NCBI RefSeq assembly: GCF_016711335.1
Contig: NZ_JADJTF010000001.1
Span: forward strand, 62,001-126,000
Length of the DNA: 64,000 nucleotides
Origin: Thiofilum sp.
GTDB taxonomy: Bacteria; Pseudomonadota; Gammaproteobacteria; Thiotrichales; Thiotrichaceae
Direction: 5' to 3'
Part shown: positions 17,405 to 25,651 of the stretch, one piece after another
How positions within the stretch are numbered: position 1 is the stretch's first letter
Layout: every line of letters starts with the position of its first letter
Made by a program: the position numbers and the translations under genes
Notes under the pieces: model-generated
What the model saw: the letters and a program-made list of their open reading frames with translations, nothing else
The model's database searches: none
What the model was told of the DNA's origin: nothing

Positions 17405-18007
17405 ATGCGTGGGTTATTACAGAGTTCAATAGGTCTAGTATTGAGTATGGGGCTACTTCTTTGTGCTCAGGCGGCAGATCAACCCCTTAATCGCACGGCG
17501 CTCATCGCTCAAAATTGCATGAGCTGCCATGGCACTAATGGCATTAGTAATGGCCCTGCTATCCCTAGCATTGCGGGCTTTAGCCGCTCCTATTTAGAGC
17601 GCAGCTTACTGGAATATAAAACTGATAAGCGTCATTCTACCATTATGGGGCGAATTACTAAGGGTTATAGCGCTGAGGACTTAAAGCTACTCGCTGACTA
17701 TTTTGCCCAGCAACCTTTTATCCGTGCCTCTCAAGTCACTGACCCTCATTTGGTGATGCAAGGCAAGTCACTACACCGCCAACATTGCGCGGTGTGCCAT
17801 ATTCAAAATGGTACAGTAGATAAAACCGGAGCGGCGATTCTAGCAGGTCAATGGAAAACATATTTGCAATTTGCCCTGACTGATTTTCAACAGGGCGCAC
17901 GGACTAGCCCTAGAGGGATGACTAAAAGTGTAGAGGCGGTTGAACAACGCTATGGTGAAGAAGGCTTCAAGGCCTTAATTGAGTTTTATGCTAGTCAACC
18001 GGAATAA
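17405..18007 (+). CDS. Diheme cytochrome c (c4 / FccA-like)
   Basis: A 200-residue exported protein with a signal peptide (LVLSMGLLLCAQA, cleaved near residue 24). It has two c-type haem sites, CMSCH in the first half and CAVCH in the second. Met residues that could be sixth ligands lie in STIMGRITKGY and SPRGMTKSVEAV. Two similar half-domains are typical of cytochrome c4 and of the cytochrome subunit of flavocytochrome c sulfide dehydrogenase. No flavoprotein partner gene is adjacent, so a general periplasmic electron carrier is the safer reading. Confidence 0.9.
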   Translation: MRGLLQSSIGLVLSMGLLLCAQAADQPLNRTALIAQNCMSCHGTNGISNGPAIPSIAGFSRSYLERSLLEYKTDKRHSTIMGRITKGYSAEDLKLLADYFAQQPFIRASQVTDPHLVMQGKSLHRQHCAVCHIQNGTVDKTGAAILAGQWKTYLQFALTDFQQGARTSPRGMTKSVEAVEQRYGEEGFKALIEFYASQPE

Positions 18008-18055
18008 CCAGCCTGAAGCAGTTTAGGTGGTAGCACTACACTAAGTAGCCATTCA

Positions 18056-18159
18056 AAAGTTATCGAGCATGCCTTCCGCAGTCGCTGTGAATTCATCCTT
18101 GTATACTTCAAGGCGGCATCCCTACCGCCAAAACTACTTCAGAAATATCCGATAACTTT
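18056..18159. repeat. Dispersed repeat bounded by 10-bp inverted ends, copy B
   Basis: AAAGTTATCG at 18056-18065 and CGATAACTTT at 18150-18159 are perfect terminal inverted repeats around a 104-bp element. The interior contains a GGCGG/CCGCC hairpin and matches the stretch at 1280-1355. It lies between the 3' end of the cytochrome gene and the 3' end of bamD. It could be a small non-coding mobile element or simply a long stem-loop terminator region. Confidence 0.55.
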
Positions 18160-18199
18160 CACTTAAGTACTTAATTCTCAAGACCTAGTTTAGCGCTAA

Positions 18200-19006
18200 T
18201 TAACGAAACTTCGCTGCCCGCTCTGGGAAATTCGCTTCTAGCACTTTGAGATTATCCGCTGCTAAGTCGGGTTTACCCATTTTGCGAGCTGCGGTAATTT
18301 TAATCTCTAATGCATCAATGACCGCCGGTGAGCCTTGATAATGCTTAATCGCATATTCGGCACGATTAAACGCTGCCAGCCATGCCCCACGCGTCATATA
18401 GTACTTAGCTACATTGACCTCAGAGGATGCCAAAGTATTACGTAAATACTGCACGCGCTGTTTAGCATCTCCCGTGTAACGACTCTCAGGAAAGCGATTG
18501 ATGAGCGTTGAGAAATCGTGGAAAGATTCTTTTTGGCGCACTATGTCCAAGTCAGCAATACTACGCGGGAATACCTTATCGACTAAGCTACTGCCGCGAT
18601 TAAAATTAACTAAGCCACGCAGATATAAGGCATAGTCCACTTTACTACTCATCGGATTCATGCGGATAAAGCGATCAATCGCATCCAAGGCAGAATCTGG
18701 CTCATCGTATTTATAATACGCATACGCGGCCTCTAATTGAGCCTGCTGCGCATAAGGGCCTAAGGGGAAACGGGCTTCTAAGGTTTCATACAACGAAATC
18801 GCCGTTTTGTAGTCACCTGATTGCGTTGCCTTTTGTGCCTTAGAATATAACTGATTGGCAGTTAAGGAGTTATTAGGATCAACCGCTGGTTTAGCTTTAC
18901 TACTTTGAGATGAACAAGCCCCCAAGGTCATCGCAAGAACAGCAGCTAATAAAACCGTATTGGCGCGGCGCAGATGCATCTTAAACATTTTTGTGGTTAT
19001 CGACAT
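18200..19006 (-). CDS. bamD: Outer-membrane assembly lipoprotein BamD
   Basis: Essential lipoprotein of the BAM complex, which inserts beta-barrel proteins in the outer membrane. The 268-residue form starts MSITTKMFKMHLRR. A hydrophobic signal then leads to the lipobox LGAC with the lipidated Cys. TPR helices follow: NQLYSKAQKATQSGDYKTAISLYETLEARFP and later DALDAIDRFIRMNP-like repeats. An in-frame ATG 114 bases upstream would put a long non-signal leader ahead of the lipobox and overlap the divergent rluD, so I reject it. bamD divergent from rluD is a standard gammaproteobacterial arrangement. Confidence 0.96.
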   Translation of the reverse strand: MSITTKMFKMHLRRANTVLLAAVLAMTLGACSSQSSKAKPAVDPNNSLTANQLYSKAQKATQSGDYKTAISLYETLEARFPLGPYAQQAQLEAAYAYYKYDEPDSALDAIDRFIRMNPMSSKVDYALYLRGLVNFNRGSSLVDKVFPRSIADLDIVRQKESFHDFSTLINRFPESRYTGDAKQRVQYLRNTLASSEVNVAKYYMTRGAWLAAFNRAEYAIKHYQGSPAVIDALEIKITAARKMGKPDLAADNLKVLEANFPERAAKFR

Positions 19007-19066
19007 TTGCTTAATAACACGTATGATGGATCGAAGTTTGTTAGTATAGCCACAAAGCCGTTCAAG

Positions 19067-20035
19067 ATGTATCAAAATCAGCAGATTACCTACACTGTTC
19101 CTATGGAGCTTTCCGGTCAACGTTTAGATCAAGTACTTGCGACTCTCTGCCCCGACTTTTCGCGTAGCCAATTGCAAAAATGGATTAAGTCCGATGGGGT
19201 ATTAGTTAATGGCAAAGTCGTTAAGCCTAAGGAGCGTCTCTTAGGAGGTGAACTCATTGAAATCGATGCCGAATACGAGGTGCAAACCGAGTTTGAGCCT
19301 GAAGATATTCCGCTCGATATTGTCTATGAAGACGATGCTATTTTAGTACTGAATAAACCTGCCGATTTAGTGGTGCATCCCGCTGCGGGTAATTGGACAG
19401 GTACATTGGTCAACGCCCTACTTTTTCACGATGAGTCATTAAAACAAATTCCTCGCGCGGGAATTGTGCATCGCTTGGATAAAGATACTTCGGGCCTCAT
19501 GGTAGTGGCTAAAACCCTAGAAGCGCATTTTTCGCTAGTCAATCAACTCCAAGAACGCACCGTCTCCCGCGAATATTTGGCTTTAGTGCAACGCTCGATC
19601 ATTGCGGGCGGTACGATTGAGGGCAATATTGGACGCCATCATAATGACCGCAAGCGTATGGCCGTATTAGAGGAAGGCGGACGCGAGGCGATTACCCATT
19701 ATCGGGTGGAGGAACGCTTTACTAATCATACTTTACTCCGAGTTGCGCTAGAAACTGGACGTACTCATCAAATCCGTGTGCATTTAAGTAGCCATCATAT
19801 GCCGATTGTGGGTGATCCGGTGTATGGCGGACGCTTTAAAGTGCCTGCGGGTATTTCGGATGAATTACGCAATGCCTTAAATACTTTTCCACGCCAAGCC
19901 TTACATGCCACATTATTGGCACTCGAACACCCCGAAACAGGTGAGGAAATGGAATGGGAAGTAGAAGTACCTGATGATATGGCTGATCTTCTAGACCTAT
20001 TACGCGCCGAAGATGAGCGTTTAACTGAGCTTTAG
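19067..20035 (+). CDS. rluD: 23S rRNA pseudouridine(1911/1915/1917) synthase
   Basis: Modifies helix 69 of 23S rRNA. The 322-residue protein has an N-terminal S4 RNA-binding domain (SGQRLDQVLATLCPDFSRSQ) and then the RluA-type catalytic domain, with the active Asp in GIVHRLDKDTSGLMVVAK. TGRTHQIRVHLSSHHMPIVG follows. I use the ATG at 19067, which gives the usual N-terminus. An upstream in-frame ATG at 18974 lies inside bamD and adds residues unlike the family. Only 60 bases separate the two start codons. Confidence 0.97.
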   Translation: MYQNQQITYTVPMELSGQRLDQVLATLCPDFSRSQLQKWIKSDGVLVNGKVVKPKERLLGGELIEIDAEYEVQTEFEPEDIPLDIVYEDDAILVLNKPADLVVHPAAGNWTGTLVNALLFHDESLKQIPRAGIVHRLDKDTSGLMVVAKTLEAHFSLVNQLQERTVSREYLALVQRSIIAGGTIEGNIGRHHNDRKRMAVLEEGGREAITHYRVEERFTNHTLLRVALETGRTHQIRVHLSSHHMPIVGDPVYGGRFKVPAGISDELRNALNTFPRQALHATLLALEHPETGEEMEWEVEVPDDMADLLDLLRAEDERLTEL

Positions 20036-20048
20036 CGAGTGCGCTACG

Positions 20049-20978
20049 ATGGGAAGTAAAGATATTGTCAGTAAACAAGTGCTTAGCCACTTGGCAGCCG
20101 ATATTGCCAATTTATTATTGCATTTGGATGTTGATTTACACTCAGTCGAGTTATTAGATACTGAACACCAACGCATCGAGCTGCGTCGTGCTGATTTAGT
20201 TGCGCGTATGCGTAAAAGGGTAACGGGCGAGCACTTTATCTTGCATATTGAAATTCAAAACGCTAATCACCCCGAAATGCCAACGCGCATGTTGCGCTAC
20301 TTCACTGATATACACTTACAATATCCTAGCGAGCCTATCCATCAGCATCTCGTTTACATTGGTAAAAAGCCTTTGGAGATGGTAAGCGAAATTAACCAAC
20401 CACTGTTCACATATCGTTATGCGATATTGGATATGCGCACTGTAGACTGTAGCGTTTTATTGGCACAGGACACTCCTGATGCCTTAGTTTTAGCGATATT
20501 GTGTGATTTTAAGCAACGTCCAGTACAAGAAATGGTCAATTATATTGTCACACGCTTAAAAGAGCTAACCGCAGACGATGAGAGTAGTTTTCGCAACTAC
20601 TTTGAAATGCTCGAAACGCTAGCAGATAATCGAGATTTACAACCTCAATTGAGCGAGGCTAAACAAATGTTAACCCAAGTCAATGTTAAAAAATTCGCCT
20701 CCTATAATTGGGGGCTACAGGATGGTTTATTACAAGGAATAGAACAAGGTCTTGAACAAGGTATCGAGCAAGGCATTGAACGAGGTCTTGAACAAGGACT
20801 GGAGCTGGGCAAAAAAGAGGGTAAACAATTGGGACTACAAGAAGGTCAACTCATTAAAGCTCGTGCTATAGCATTAAAATTACTCAAGATGGGTACTTTT
20901 AGCCTTGAACAAATTGCTGATCTTGCAGAATTATCACTTGAGGATATTCAACAGTTGCAACGTGAACGAGCCAATTAA
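20049..20978 (+). CDS. Rpn-family / PD-(D/E)XK nuclease-like protein
   Basis: A 309-residue protein resembling the Rpn (recombination-promoting nuclease, transposase_31-like) families. The likely catalytic core is Asp in ELRRADLVARM and the Glu of ILHIEIQNANHPEMPTRMLRY, spaced as in PD-(D/E)XK nucleases. Near residue 225 comes a repeated EQG(I/L) block (about six units) followed by a charged helix and a C-terminal helical segment with SLEQIADLAELSLEDIQQL, both common in this family. It starts 13 bases after rluD and ends 21 bases before pgeF, so it has been placed inside a normally adjacent pair. Cellular role unknown. Confidence 0.8.
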   Translation: MGSKDIVSKQVLSHLAADIANLLLHLDVDLHSVELLDTEHQRIELRRADLVARMRKRVTGEHFILHIEIQNANHPEMPTRMLRYFTDIHLQYPSEPIHQHLVYIGKKPLEMVSEINQPLFTYRYAILDMRTVDCSVLLAQDTPDALVLAILCDFKQRPVQEMVNYIVTRLKELTADDESSFRNYFEMLETLADNRDLQPQLSEAKQMLTQVNVKKFASYNWGLQDGLLQGIEQGLEQGIEQGIERGLEQGLELGKKEGKQLGLQEGQLIKARAIALKLLKMGTFSLEQIADLAELSLEDIQQLQRERAN

Positions 20979-20999
20979 TTCTTTTCTGATGAGTATTGT

Positions 21000-21758
21000 A
21001 TGAATCAAGCTGCAATTGTGAAACAAGGCTGGTTAATACCGGATTGGCCAGCTCCTAATAATGTCAAAGCCTTTACCACGACGCGTCATGGCGGAGTGAG
21101 TGTTGCACCCTATGAGAGTTTAAATCTGGGTGATCATGTAGAAGATGTACCTATGGCCGTAGCACGTAATCGGCAGATCGTGGGGGATATAGCCCAACTT
21201 CCTAATGAACCGTTATGGCTGAAACAAGTGCACGGTACGGTGGTCATGGGTATGGATGGCGGTGGGAGTTGTTACCCAACCGCAGATGCTTCTATTGCAT
21301 TACGTCCTAAACAAATCTGTGTTGTGATGACAGCTGACTGCTTGCCCGTGCTGTTTTGTAATAAGGCGGGTACTAAAGTGGCTGCTGCTCATGCGGGTTG
21401 GCGTGGCTTATGCGATGGTATGTTAGAGCAAACGGTTAAAACCTTTAATGAAGACCCCTCTAGTTTGCTGGCATGGATTGGCCCCGGAATTGGTCCGAAT
21501 GCGTTTGAAGTGGGTCCTGAAGTGAGAGCTGAATTTATTACTGTTGATGCTCAAGCAGCAGTGGCGTTTCGACCTGCCGTAAATGAAGGTAAATGGCTAG
21601 TGGATTTATATCAAATTGCACGGCAACGCCTAGCGAATGTAGGAGTAAAAGCTGTTTATGGTGGAGATTATTGTACTTATCAGGACAATGAGCGCTTTTT
21701 CTCTTTTCGCCGCGATGGTAAAACTGGACGCATGGGCAGCTTTATCTGGATGGCATGA
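21000..21758 (+). CDS. pgeF: Peptidoglycan editing factor PgeF / multicopper polyphenol oxidase-fold protein
   Basis: The 252-residue YfiH/LACC1-family protein has TTRHGGVSVAPYESLNLGDHV, the metal-site motifs QVHG, TADCLPVLF and AAHAGWRGL with their His and Cys, and the WIGPGIGPNAFEVG loop. In E. coli the orthologue removes a mis-incorporated amino acid from cell-wall precursors; relatives act as purine nucleoside phosphorylases. It normally follows rluD directly, but here an Rpn-like gene lies between them. Confidence 0.95.
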   Translation: MNQAAIVKQGWLIPDWPAPNNVKAFTTTRHGGVSVAPYESLNLGDHVEDVPMAVARNRQIVGDIAQLPNEPLWLKQVHGTVVMGMDGGGSCYPTADASIALRPKQICVVMTADCLPVLFCNKAGTKVAAAHAGWRGLCDGMLEQTVKTFNEDPSSLLAWIGPGIGPNAFEVGPEVRAEFITVDAQAAVAFRPAVNEGKWLVDLYQIARQRLANVGVKAVYGGDYCTYQDNERFFSFRRDGKTGRMGSFIWMA

Positions 21759-21785
21759 GTATTACTCATGCCTAAACCACGTCGT

Positions 21786-22181
21786 TTAGCTACGCGTTAA
21801 ACGTTTAGCGTTAGAGACCACACGCTTGTGCACGGGAGTCATACCTTTACTCAATACATTTAAGGTAGCGCTTTCTAAGCGTTTAGTAGAGTGATTGAGT
21901 GAACCGCCCTGACTCAGCGGATAAGCAGTGAACGCATTGAACCACATACGCATCCATTCTTGGTTCACTTTCCACATTTGCATGCTCATCGCTAACCAAG
22001 CTTCACCAAATGCTTCTACTTTTTCAGCTCCCATTTGATAAAACTCGCGCTGATCTTTAGCGCTGGGATTAGCACCTGCTAACATCATACGCATAGTGCG
22101 CATCGCAATCACTTGAGGGGCCGCTACAGCAATTTCAGCCGCTTGGGTGGCAAGGCGGTAGGATTTATCGAGGGTCGACAT
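21786..22181 (-). CDS. Phasin-like polyhydroxyalkanoate granule-associated protein
   Basis: A 131-residue, mostly helical protein without signal peptide or membrane segment. The segment AAEIAVAAPQVIAMRTMRMM and the following KVEAFGEAWLAMSMQMWKVNQEW are amphipathic and Met-rich, as in proteins annotated as PHA granule-associated phasins. The C-terminus is basic (SNAKRLTRS). No PHA synthase gene is nearby, so the assignment rests on sequence character. Confidence 0.6.
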   Translation of the reverse strand: MSTLDKSYRLATQAAEIAVAAPQVIAMRTMRMMLAGANPSAKDQREFYQMGAEKVEAFGEAWLAMSMQMWKVNQEWMRMWFNAFTAYPLSQGGSLNHSTKRLESATLNVLSKGMTPVHKRVVSNAKRLTRS

Positions 22182-22331
22182 ACAGGAAGCTCCAAATTAA
22201 GCAAGACAAGCCAATACATTTATTGACTTCAAACAATAGCATAGCAAAATCATCAAGAAAGCAATACTAAAAAGGATTAGCATAGATTTAATGTCGATTA
22301 TTGAGCTAGTCAATAGTTACTTTAGCAACTA

Positions 22332-22775
22332 TTAAACCTGTAAAGCTACGAACTCACCGTTAAACTGAGCACTTACCTGACCCGCATAATCTATTACTGC
22401 CTCTACTGCGATTTTCGCTTTACCCTTGGTCTGTAAAGTTTGCTTGAAGCTCTCCCACTGTGTTGGATCAGCAAAGTAGGCTTTTGCCGCAAAATCGCCT
22501 TCAACCGGACGCTGATACTCCAAAGCACTACGGCGCACCACTAAGGTGCTGGATATAGCTTCCGCTTCTAAGCGTGTATGCACTAATGACCACGCCGCTA
22601 AAGTTAAAATCGTCGCAATACTGCCACCGAATACGGTGTGGTGAGGGTTTTTATTGGGGGCTAAGGGAGCTTGCAGTATGAGTTGATCACTAGCAATGCT
22701 CAGTACTTGAATCTGCATCGCTTGAGTGAGTGGAATATGCGTATTCAAATAGACTTGTAAGTCCTGCTCTGTCAT
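22332..22775 (-). CDS. YiiD C-terminal-type thioesterase
   Basis: A 147-residue hot-dog-fold protein. The segment APLAPNKNPHHTVFGGSIAT matches the 'N....HGT.FGGS' active region of the YiiD_C thioesterase family, and LEYQRPVEGDFAAKA fits a later strand. Such proteins hydrolyse acyl-CoA or acyl-ACP; the substrate here is unknown. It is a single gene, with AATAGTT/AACTATT arms just downstream that could form a weak hairpin. Confidence 0.85.
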   Translation of the reverse strand: MTEQDLQVYLNTHIPLTQAMQIQVLSIASDQLILQAPLAPNKNPHHTVFGGSIATILTLAAWSLVHTRLEAEAISSTLVVRRSALEYQRPVEGDFAAKAYFADPTQWESFKQTLQTKGKAKIAVEAVIDYAGQVSAQFNGEFVALQV

Positions 22776-22844
22776 GGCTGATCCTAGACTAAATGGGAGG
22801 CAGCTATTATGAGCCTAAACAGAGTCCAGTATCAAAACGAGACG

Positions 22845-23240
22845 CTAAATCCCCCAAGTGATCGTCACTTTACGATGCCCAAAGCGGCGCGCTTTTGCAT
22901 GATCATCACCCATATAAATATCAATTTTCTTTTCCCAGCGTTTGTGCATTTTATCTAGTACTAAATAATCACCCTGAAAGCCGCTGATTTTAACTTTAGT
23001 ACGGGGTTTTAAGCCAAATTTAGCTAATAAATCCCGCGATACTGCAATTGCTTTCATCCCCGGTTGCAAGTGTACGCCCCACGCGGTACGCATAGGTTTA
23101 GGTAGATTAAGGGAGGTATAGGCTGTTGCTTTGACTTGTAAGGACTTAGCCTCTTTGTGGGCAGTACTCGCAGCCATGACGGAGGACATATTAAGTAATA
23201 GTGCTAGCACCGTTATCAATCCAAACACTCTATAGTTCAT
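22845..23240 (-). CDS. Exported 3D-domain protein
   Basis: A 131-residue protein with a signal peptide (VFGLITVLALLLNMSSVMA). The mature part is almost only a 3D domain: VKATAYTS at the start, AWGVHLQPGMKAIAVSRDLL, and the paired Asp motifs YLVLDKMHKRWEKKIDIYMG that give the domain its name. It ends RRFGHRKVTITW. 3D domains share the double-psi barrel of lytic transglycosylases such as MltA, so a cell-wall role is likely. No catalytic activity can be assigned. Confidence 0.88.
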   Translation of the reverse strand: MNYRVFGLITVLALLLNMSSVMAASTAHKEAKSLQVKATAYTSLNLPKPMRTAWGVHLQPGMKAIAVSRDLLAKFGLKPRTKVKISGFQGDYLVLDKMHKRWEKKIDIYMGDDHAKARRFGHRKVTITWGI

Positions 23241-23344
23241 AGCTCAACTCAACTAAGCGGGTTAACTAACAGCAATCTATCGGACTTATTAAGTGTTTTG
23301 ACTGTAGCATAAGTATTATTTAAAGCTAAGTCTTTGATTTTTAG

Positions 23345-23376
23345 ATTTTTTAGATAGGCTCTGCTCTCTAAAAAAT
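23345..23376. repeat. Perfect 10-bp inverted repeat in the 3D-domain / cupin gap
   Basis: ATTTTTTAGA and TCTAAAAAAT are separated by twelve bases. It lies in a 273-base AT-rich gap between the start of the 3D-domain gene and the end of the cupin gene. It could be the terminator of the cupin gene on the minus strand, although the stem is AT-rich. Nothing else was seen in the gap. Confidence 0.4.
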
Positions 23377-23513
23377 GAGCATTGGTAATTAAGCAACACT
23401 GTAAGCTAGCAATTACCTACTAAAAATAAGGATATTAATTAGAAACCCTAGGATTAAGTGGTTTAAATACAACAACTTCATCATCTATTTTTTAGAATAA
23501 AAATGCTTTTTGA

Positions 23514-23846
23514 TTAATAAAAGATCGCTAACCAAATAGTTTCTTGCTCAGGCATTGTCCAAGCAACTCGATGCTTAACATGAGCAGGCAAATTGATATA
23601 GTCCCCTGCTTTGAGTGTTACTTGTCGATCCTCCAGCTCTAATATGGCTTCGCCTTGCAGGATTAATACCCATTCATGTTCATTTTGGTCGTACCAAAAA
23701 TCGGGCGGTGAAGCCTGTCCTTTAGACACAATACGCTCGATACGCAATTGCACCGCATTGACTAATGTTTCAAATACTTCGGCTTTAAGATCAGTAGGTA
23801 GTTGGGCGAATAGGTTGCCAGTTTCAACGGAGAGTGTGGATTCCAT
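23514..23846 (-). CDS. Small cupin-domain protein
   Basis: A 110-residue single-domain cupin. Motif 1 is DQNEHEWVLILQGEAILELED and motif 2 is LKAGDYINLPAHVKHRVAW, with the His of PAHVKHRV. Where many cupins have 'HxH', this one has a single His in NEHEW, so metal binding may differ. Function unknown. It is transcribed away from the xisH-xisI block. Confidence 0.85.
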   Translation of the reverse strand: MESTLSVETGNLFAQLPTDLKAEVFETLVNAVQLRIERIVSKGQASPPDFWYDQNEHEWVLILQGEAILELEDRQVTLKAGDYINLPAHVKHRVAWTMPEQETIWLAIFY

Positions 23847-23956
23847 AGATTTAGCTCAATAGCTATGAAAGCCTTAAGCATAGCCTAAAGCTAAGGTTTG
23901 GTTGTAGTTGATACTGGGTTTGCTAAAATGAACCTTAGTTTTACTGGAGACAATTA

Positions 23957-24373
23957 ATGCCCGCACGAGATGCATATCACCTAGCCGTGCGTCACGCACT
24001 GGAAAAAGCTGGTTGGACAGTTACCGATGATCCTTATCTAATAAAACAAGGTGTCATATCTATGTATATTGATCTAGGTGCTGAGCATTTAGTAGCTGCC
24101 ACAAAGGGTCAAGAAAAAATAGCCATTGAAATTAAGTGCTTTACACAGCCTTCTTACCTAGCTGAGTTTCATACTGCTTTAGGACAGTTTATCAATTACA
24201 AAATTGCTTTAGAAAAACAAGAACCAGAGCGTGATCTCTATTTAGCTATTACTCAATCTACTTATGATGCTTTTTTCACAGTTCCTTTTATTCAGCAAGT
24301 CACTAATAAAACTGGAATAAAGCTAATGCTATTTGATGCTGATCAAGAGGTTATTACCCAATGGATAAACTAA
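23957..24373 (+). CDS. xisH: XisH-family protein
   Basis: A 138-residue protein that matches the XisH family, first described as a factor needed for excision of the fdxN element in cyanobacteria. It opens MPARDAYHLAVRHALEKAGW and has the restriction-endonuclease-like core KIAIEIKCFTQPS, where Glu and Lys form the (D/E)xK motif. HTALGQFINYKIAL follows. GGAGA lies just before the ATG. Its last 13 bases overlap xisI in another frame, as is common for the pair. Whether it works here as excision factor, defence or toxin system is unknown. Confidence 0.9.
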   Translation: MPARDAYHLAVRHALEKAGWTVTDDPYLIKQGVISMYIDLGAEHLVAATKGQEKIAIEIKCFTQPSYLAEFHTALGQFINYKIALEKQEPERDLYLAITQSTYDAFFTVPFIQQVTNKTGIKLMLFDADQEVITQWIN

Positions 24374-24696
24374 AACTTTATCGTCAGGCTATTAAAGCTG
24401 TATTGAAAGATTATGCAAATCTTTCGCCTTCTAAGGATGAGCTTCTTACACAATTAATTTTTGATGATGAAGGAGGTCATTATCAATTAATGTATGTAGG
24501 ATGGGATCGTGGTACTAGAGTTTATGGTGTGATTATTCATATTGACCTTATTAATGGTAAAGCATGGCTACAATATAATGGTACTGAGTTTGATATTGCT
24601 AAGGAATTAATGGCTCAAGGTGTAGAACGCGAAGATATTGTATTAGGCTTTTATCCAAAATCGACTCGTAAATATACGGATTATGCAATTACTTAA
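24361..24696 (+). CDS. xisI: XisI-family protein
   Basis: A 111-residue partner of XisH. It has the family pattern from MDKLKLYRQAIKAVLKDYA through YQLMYVGWDRGTRVYGVIIHIDL to the C-terminal VEREDIVLGFYPKSTRKYTDYA. It overlaps xisH by 13 bases and is surely co-translated. The pair is common in cyanobacteria and scattered elsewhere, so its presence beside a toxin-antitoxin pair suggests horizontal acquisition. Confidence 0.9.
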   Translation: MDKLKLYRQAIKAVLKDYANLSPSKDELLTQLIFDDEGGHYQLMYVGWDRGTRVYGVIIHIDLINGKAWLQYNGTEFDIAKELMAQGVEREDIVLGFYPKSTRKYTDYAIT

Positions 24697-24737
24697 AGAT
24701 TTTATTGATAAATAACTTTTAACTCTTAAAATTTTAT

Positions 24738-25439
24738 TCATATGTCTAGCTCTACAACGAGTGGTATATGATCACTGTGTTGTAGCCAAAAATTTTTATC
24801 TCCGATTTCTAAGCTAGATTTTTTCAGTAAAAATTGTGAAAGAAATACATAATCAATATGATAAGGCTTATCAGATTTTCGATACATATAGAAAGTTGAT
24901 TGGCTCTCTTGACCATGTGGCTCTTGATACTGTTCGTGATAAATACTGCAAACTCCTATTTCAGCTAACTCTCTAACTACATCACTATGATTCCACCATC
25001 TATCCCAAATATCCCAACAAGTATTACTATTAAAATCCCCTAATATGATGGAGTTTTCATTACTAAAAACATGCTTGTGTTTTTGTAAGTACTTCCATAT
25101 TTGCCCTATATAAGCAAAAGTTGGAGAATTATTCTGCTTAGACCATACTGCTAAAATAGATACCATTTTATTGAGTTTAAATGGTAAAAAACACTCTAGC
25201 CCCCCAGCATCCAAGTTTAAACGCTCTAAAACTAGAGGGGCTTTAGCAAACACACCAACCCCTTTAGATTTATACGAACCTTCCCATAAGTAATTTTCTG
25301 CCCAATTTTTATAAATCTTTGATGAGGATTCGCTAGGATTTTCACACTCCTGAACAACTAAAAGATCAGCTTTTAATGTATCTATAACATCTAGCTTATT
25401 TCTTAATGCACCATTACAATTCCAAGTTACAATACGCAT
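24738..25439 (-). CDS. Endonuclease/exonuclease/phosphatase-family protein
   Basis: A 233-residue EEP-superfamily protein. It has the four expected motifs: RIVTWNCNGALRNKL, LLVVQECEN with the metal Glu, ILGDFNSN with Asp and Asn, and the C-terminal HSDHIPLVVEL with the catalytic His. It begins 5 bases after the stop of the small toxin partner, so it is probably in the same transcript. The AT-rich sequence matches the rest of this small accessory block. Substrate unknown (DNA, RNA or phosphoester). Confidence 0.88.
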   Translation of the reverse strand: MRIVTWNCNGALRNKLDVIDTLKADLLVVQECENPSESSSKIYKNWAENYLWEGSYKSKGVGVFAKAPLVLERLNLDAGGLECFLPFKLNKMVSILAVWSKQNNSPTFAYIGQIWKYLQKHKHVFSNENSIILGDFNSNTCWDIWDRWWNHSDVVRELAEIGVCSIYHEQYQEPHGQESQSTFYMYRKSDKPYHIDYVFLSQFLLKKSSLEIGDKNFWLQHSDHIPLVVELDI

Positions 25440-25444
25440 ATGAT

Positions 25445-25651
25445 CTAAACTTTAAGTTTTCTATAGAGCATCGCCTGTTGACTCAACTCTTCAAGGCTTA
25501 CATCTTGCCAAAGATTTTGCTGCCATTGGGTATAATCAAATGGCTCTCTTAAAACCAAACTAATAAAACGCTCTGCTTGTACTTCGCCCAAAGCAGCAAT
25601 TAATGCATTAATACCTTTTAAACGAATTTCAGTATCAGTGAGTTTTTCCAT
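25445..25651 (-). CDS. Small putative antitoxin, partner of PIN protein
   Basis: A 68-residue protein, MEKLTDTEIRLKGINALIAA at the start, with no recognised DNA-binding fold. It overlaps the PIN-domain gene upstream by 17 bases, and both are on the minus strand. Its size and pairing fit the antitoxin of a toxin-first module. The central part, PFDYTQWQQNLWQDVSLEEL, is Trp- and Gln-rich. Identity as antitoxin is inferred from context. Confidence 0.65.
   Translation of the reverse strand: MEKLTDTEIRLKGINALIAALGEVQAERFISLVLREPFDYTQWQQNLWQDVSLEELSQQAMLYRKLKV

Noticed and set aside
19007..19120. An upstream start of bamD at 19120 and of rluD at 18974
   Set aside because: Both extensions run into the opposite gene, add residues unlike the families, and in bamD place the lipobox far from the N-terminus.
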